Made by a program: the position numbers and the translations under genes. Of a stretch of 64,000 bases of DNA, positions 63,661 through 64,000 are shown piece by piece; position 1 is the first letter of the stretch; each line of letters begins with the position of its first letter. Origin of the DNA: Planctomyces sp. SH-PL62 (GTDB taxonomy: Bacteria > Planctomycetota > Planctomycetia > Isosphaerales > Isosphaeraceae); assembly GCF_001610895.1 (NCBI RefSeq), contig NZ_CP011273.1, positions 2,604,001 through 2,668,000 on the forward strand, read 5' to 3'. Under the pieces are notes generated by a model, which was not told the DNA's origin, ran no database searches, and worked only from the letters and a program-made list of their open reading frames with translations.

Positions 63661-63722
63661 ACCCAAGGTCACCCCCTCGCAGTCTCTCCCCCCGATCAAC
63701 CTCTTGACTGCTTGGCCAACGG
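63661..63722 (+). repeat. hairpin repeat GTGCCTGGCC family, copy 7 (extended)
   Basis: Begins ACCCAAGGTCACCCCCTCG and ends CTTGACTGCTTGGCCAACGG, the same two-block form as copy 5. It lies 34 bases after the stop of the oxidoreductase at 63756 on the other strand. Confidence 0.5.
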
Positions 63723-63755
63723 GGGGATGAACGATTCCGCCGTCACGCCCCGCCC

Positions 63756-64000
63756 TCACGCCTCCGCCGGGTGGGTGGTGGGGACGACGCGGATGACGAC
63801 GGATTTGGAGGAGGGGGTCAGGCTGTGGGGGTCGACGTCGTCGACGGCGATCAGGGGGTTGGTCTCGGGGTAGTAGGCGGCGGCGCAGCCTTCGGGGATG
63901 TCGTGGACGACGACGGCGAAGCGGGGGGCGAGGCGGGTCTGGCCCTGGTATTCGCCGATCAGGTCGACGACCTGGCGGTCGACCAGGCCGAGGCGGGCGA
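63756..64000 (-). CDS. FdhF/YdeP family molybdopterin oxidoreductase (3' end only)
   Basis: The last 81 residues are visible; the gene continues beyond the window. The sequence includes LVDRQVVDLIGEYQGQTR, VVVHDIPEGCAAAYYPETNP and PSSKSVVIRVVPTTHP before the TGA at 63756-63758. A Tyr-Pro-Glu-x-Asn-x-Leu motif and a SKSVVVR-like end are typical of the C-terminal dihydropterin-binding domain of YdeP/FdhF-like proteins. Its reaction is unknown, and the family is related to formate dehydrogenases and acid resistance in E. coli. Confidence 0.75.
   Translation of the reverse strand, partial: ARLGLVDRQVVDLIGEYQGQTRLAPRFAVVVHDIPEGCAAAYYPETNPLIAVDDVDPHSLTPSSKSVVIRVVPTTHPAEA

Overview
This is a 64 kb stretch of very GC-rich bacterial chromosome. 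Several signs point to the Planctomycetota, most probably the Isosphaeraceae, although no marker gene is present to prove it: a DUF1501 protein with a Tat leader, a giant multidomain protein with a PVC-type CxxCH haem domain, an N-terminal LEPR-XLL-like sorting motif, an ECF sigma factor with a transmembrane and coiled-coil extension, many secreted beta-propeller, FG-GAP and hydrolase proteins, and many dispersed intergenic repeats. Gene density is normal and operons are short. No tRNA, rRNA, CRISPR array or transposase gene was seen.

Layout. 0-2.5 kb: end of a Gfo/Idh/MocA oxidoreductase and an MFS transporter. 2.5-5.5 kb: a family 2 glycosyltransferase divergent from a collagen-like Gly-Ala-Thr repeat protein. 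5.7-6.6 kb: an ECF sigma factor with a small zinc-finger anti-sigma-like partner. 6.9-17.8 kb: flavin reductase plus MFS, a secreted alpha/beta hydrolase, a fasciclin protein, a secreted isochorismatase-like hydrolase, an NHL-type propeller, a DUF3500 protein, a YiiX-like cysteine hydrolase and a DUF488 protein. 18.2-24.2 kb: a six-gene nitrate operon (cytochrome b-like membrane protein, NasA/NarB-like molybdenum reductase, four-cluster ferredoxin, Rieske protein, small membrane protein, NarK-type transporter) with stop/start overlaps. 24.3-33.6 kb: alcohol dehydrogenase, NHL protein, DUF983, endonuclease III, ankyrin protein, membrane patatin, and a nucleotidyltransferase-HD fusion. 33.6-34.0 kb: a repeat element interrupted by a 242-bp MITE with an 11-bp target duplication. 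34.2-43.1 kb: DUF1501, SUKH-like, MATE exporter, peptidoglycan amidase, secreted repeat-like protein and the extended sigma factor. 43.6-48.7 kb: a 1688-residue SGNH, propeller, HEAT, discoidin, cupredoxin and cytochrome c protein. 49-56.5 kb: small membrane protein and lipoprotein, glutathionylspermidine-synthase-like ATP-grasp, carboxylesterase, PepSY membrane protein behind a promoter with a Fur-like palindrome, FG-GAP protein, ankyrin and J-domain proteins. 57-64 kb: a repeat-rich zone with seven copies of a hairpin repeat, two copies of a 255-bp repeat, two genes of apparently lower GC, two alpha/beta hydrolases, and the 3' end of a YdeP-type molybdopterin oxidoreductase.

How the genes work together. 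The clearest unit is the nitrate operon: import by NarK, cytoplasmic reduction by the molybdenum subunit, and electrons probably supplied through the membrane cytochrome, Rieske and ferredoxin subunits. The collagen-like protein and the neighbouring glycosyltransferase may form a decorated cell-surface system. Three genes (Rieske, NHL, zinc-ribbon membrane protein) carry single-base frameshifts, two of them clearly in G or C runs, which may be sequencing errors. The most unusual items are the MITE inside a dispersed palindromic repeat, the hairpin repeat family at 57.5-63.7 kb, the nitrate operon composition and the giant copper/haem protein.
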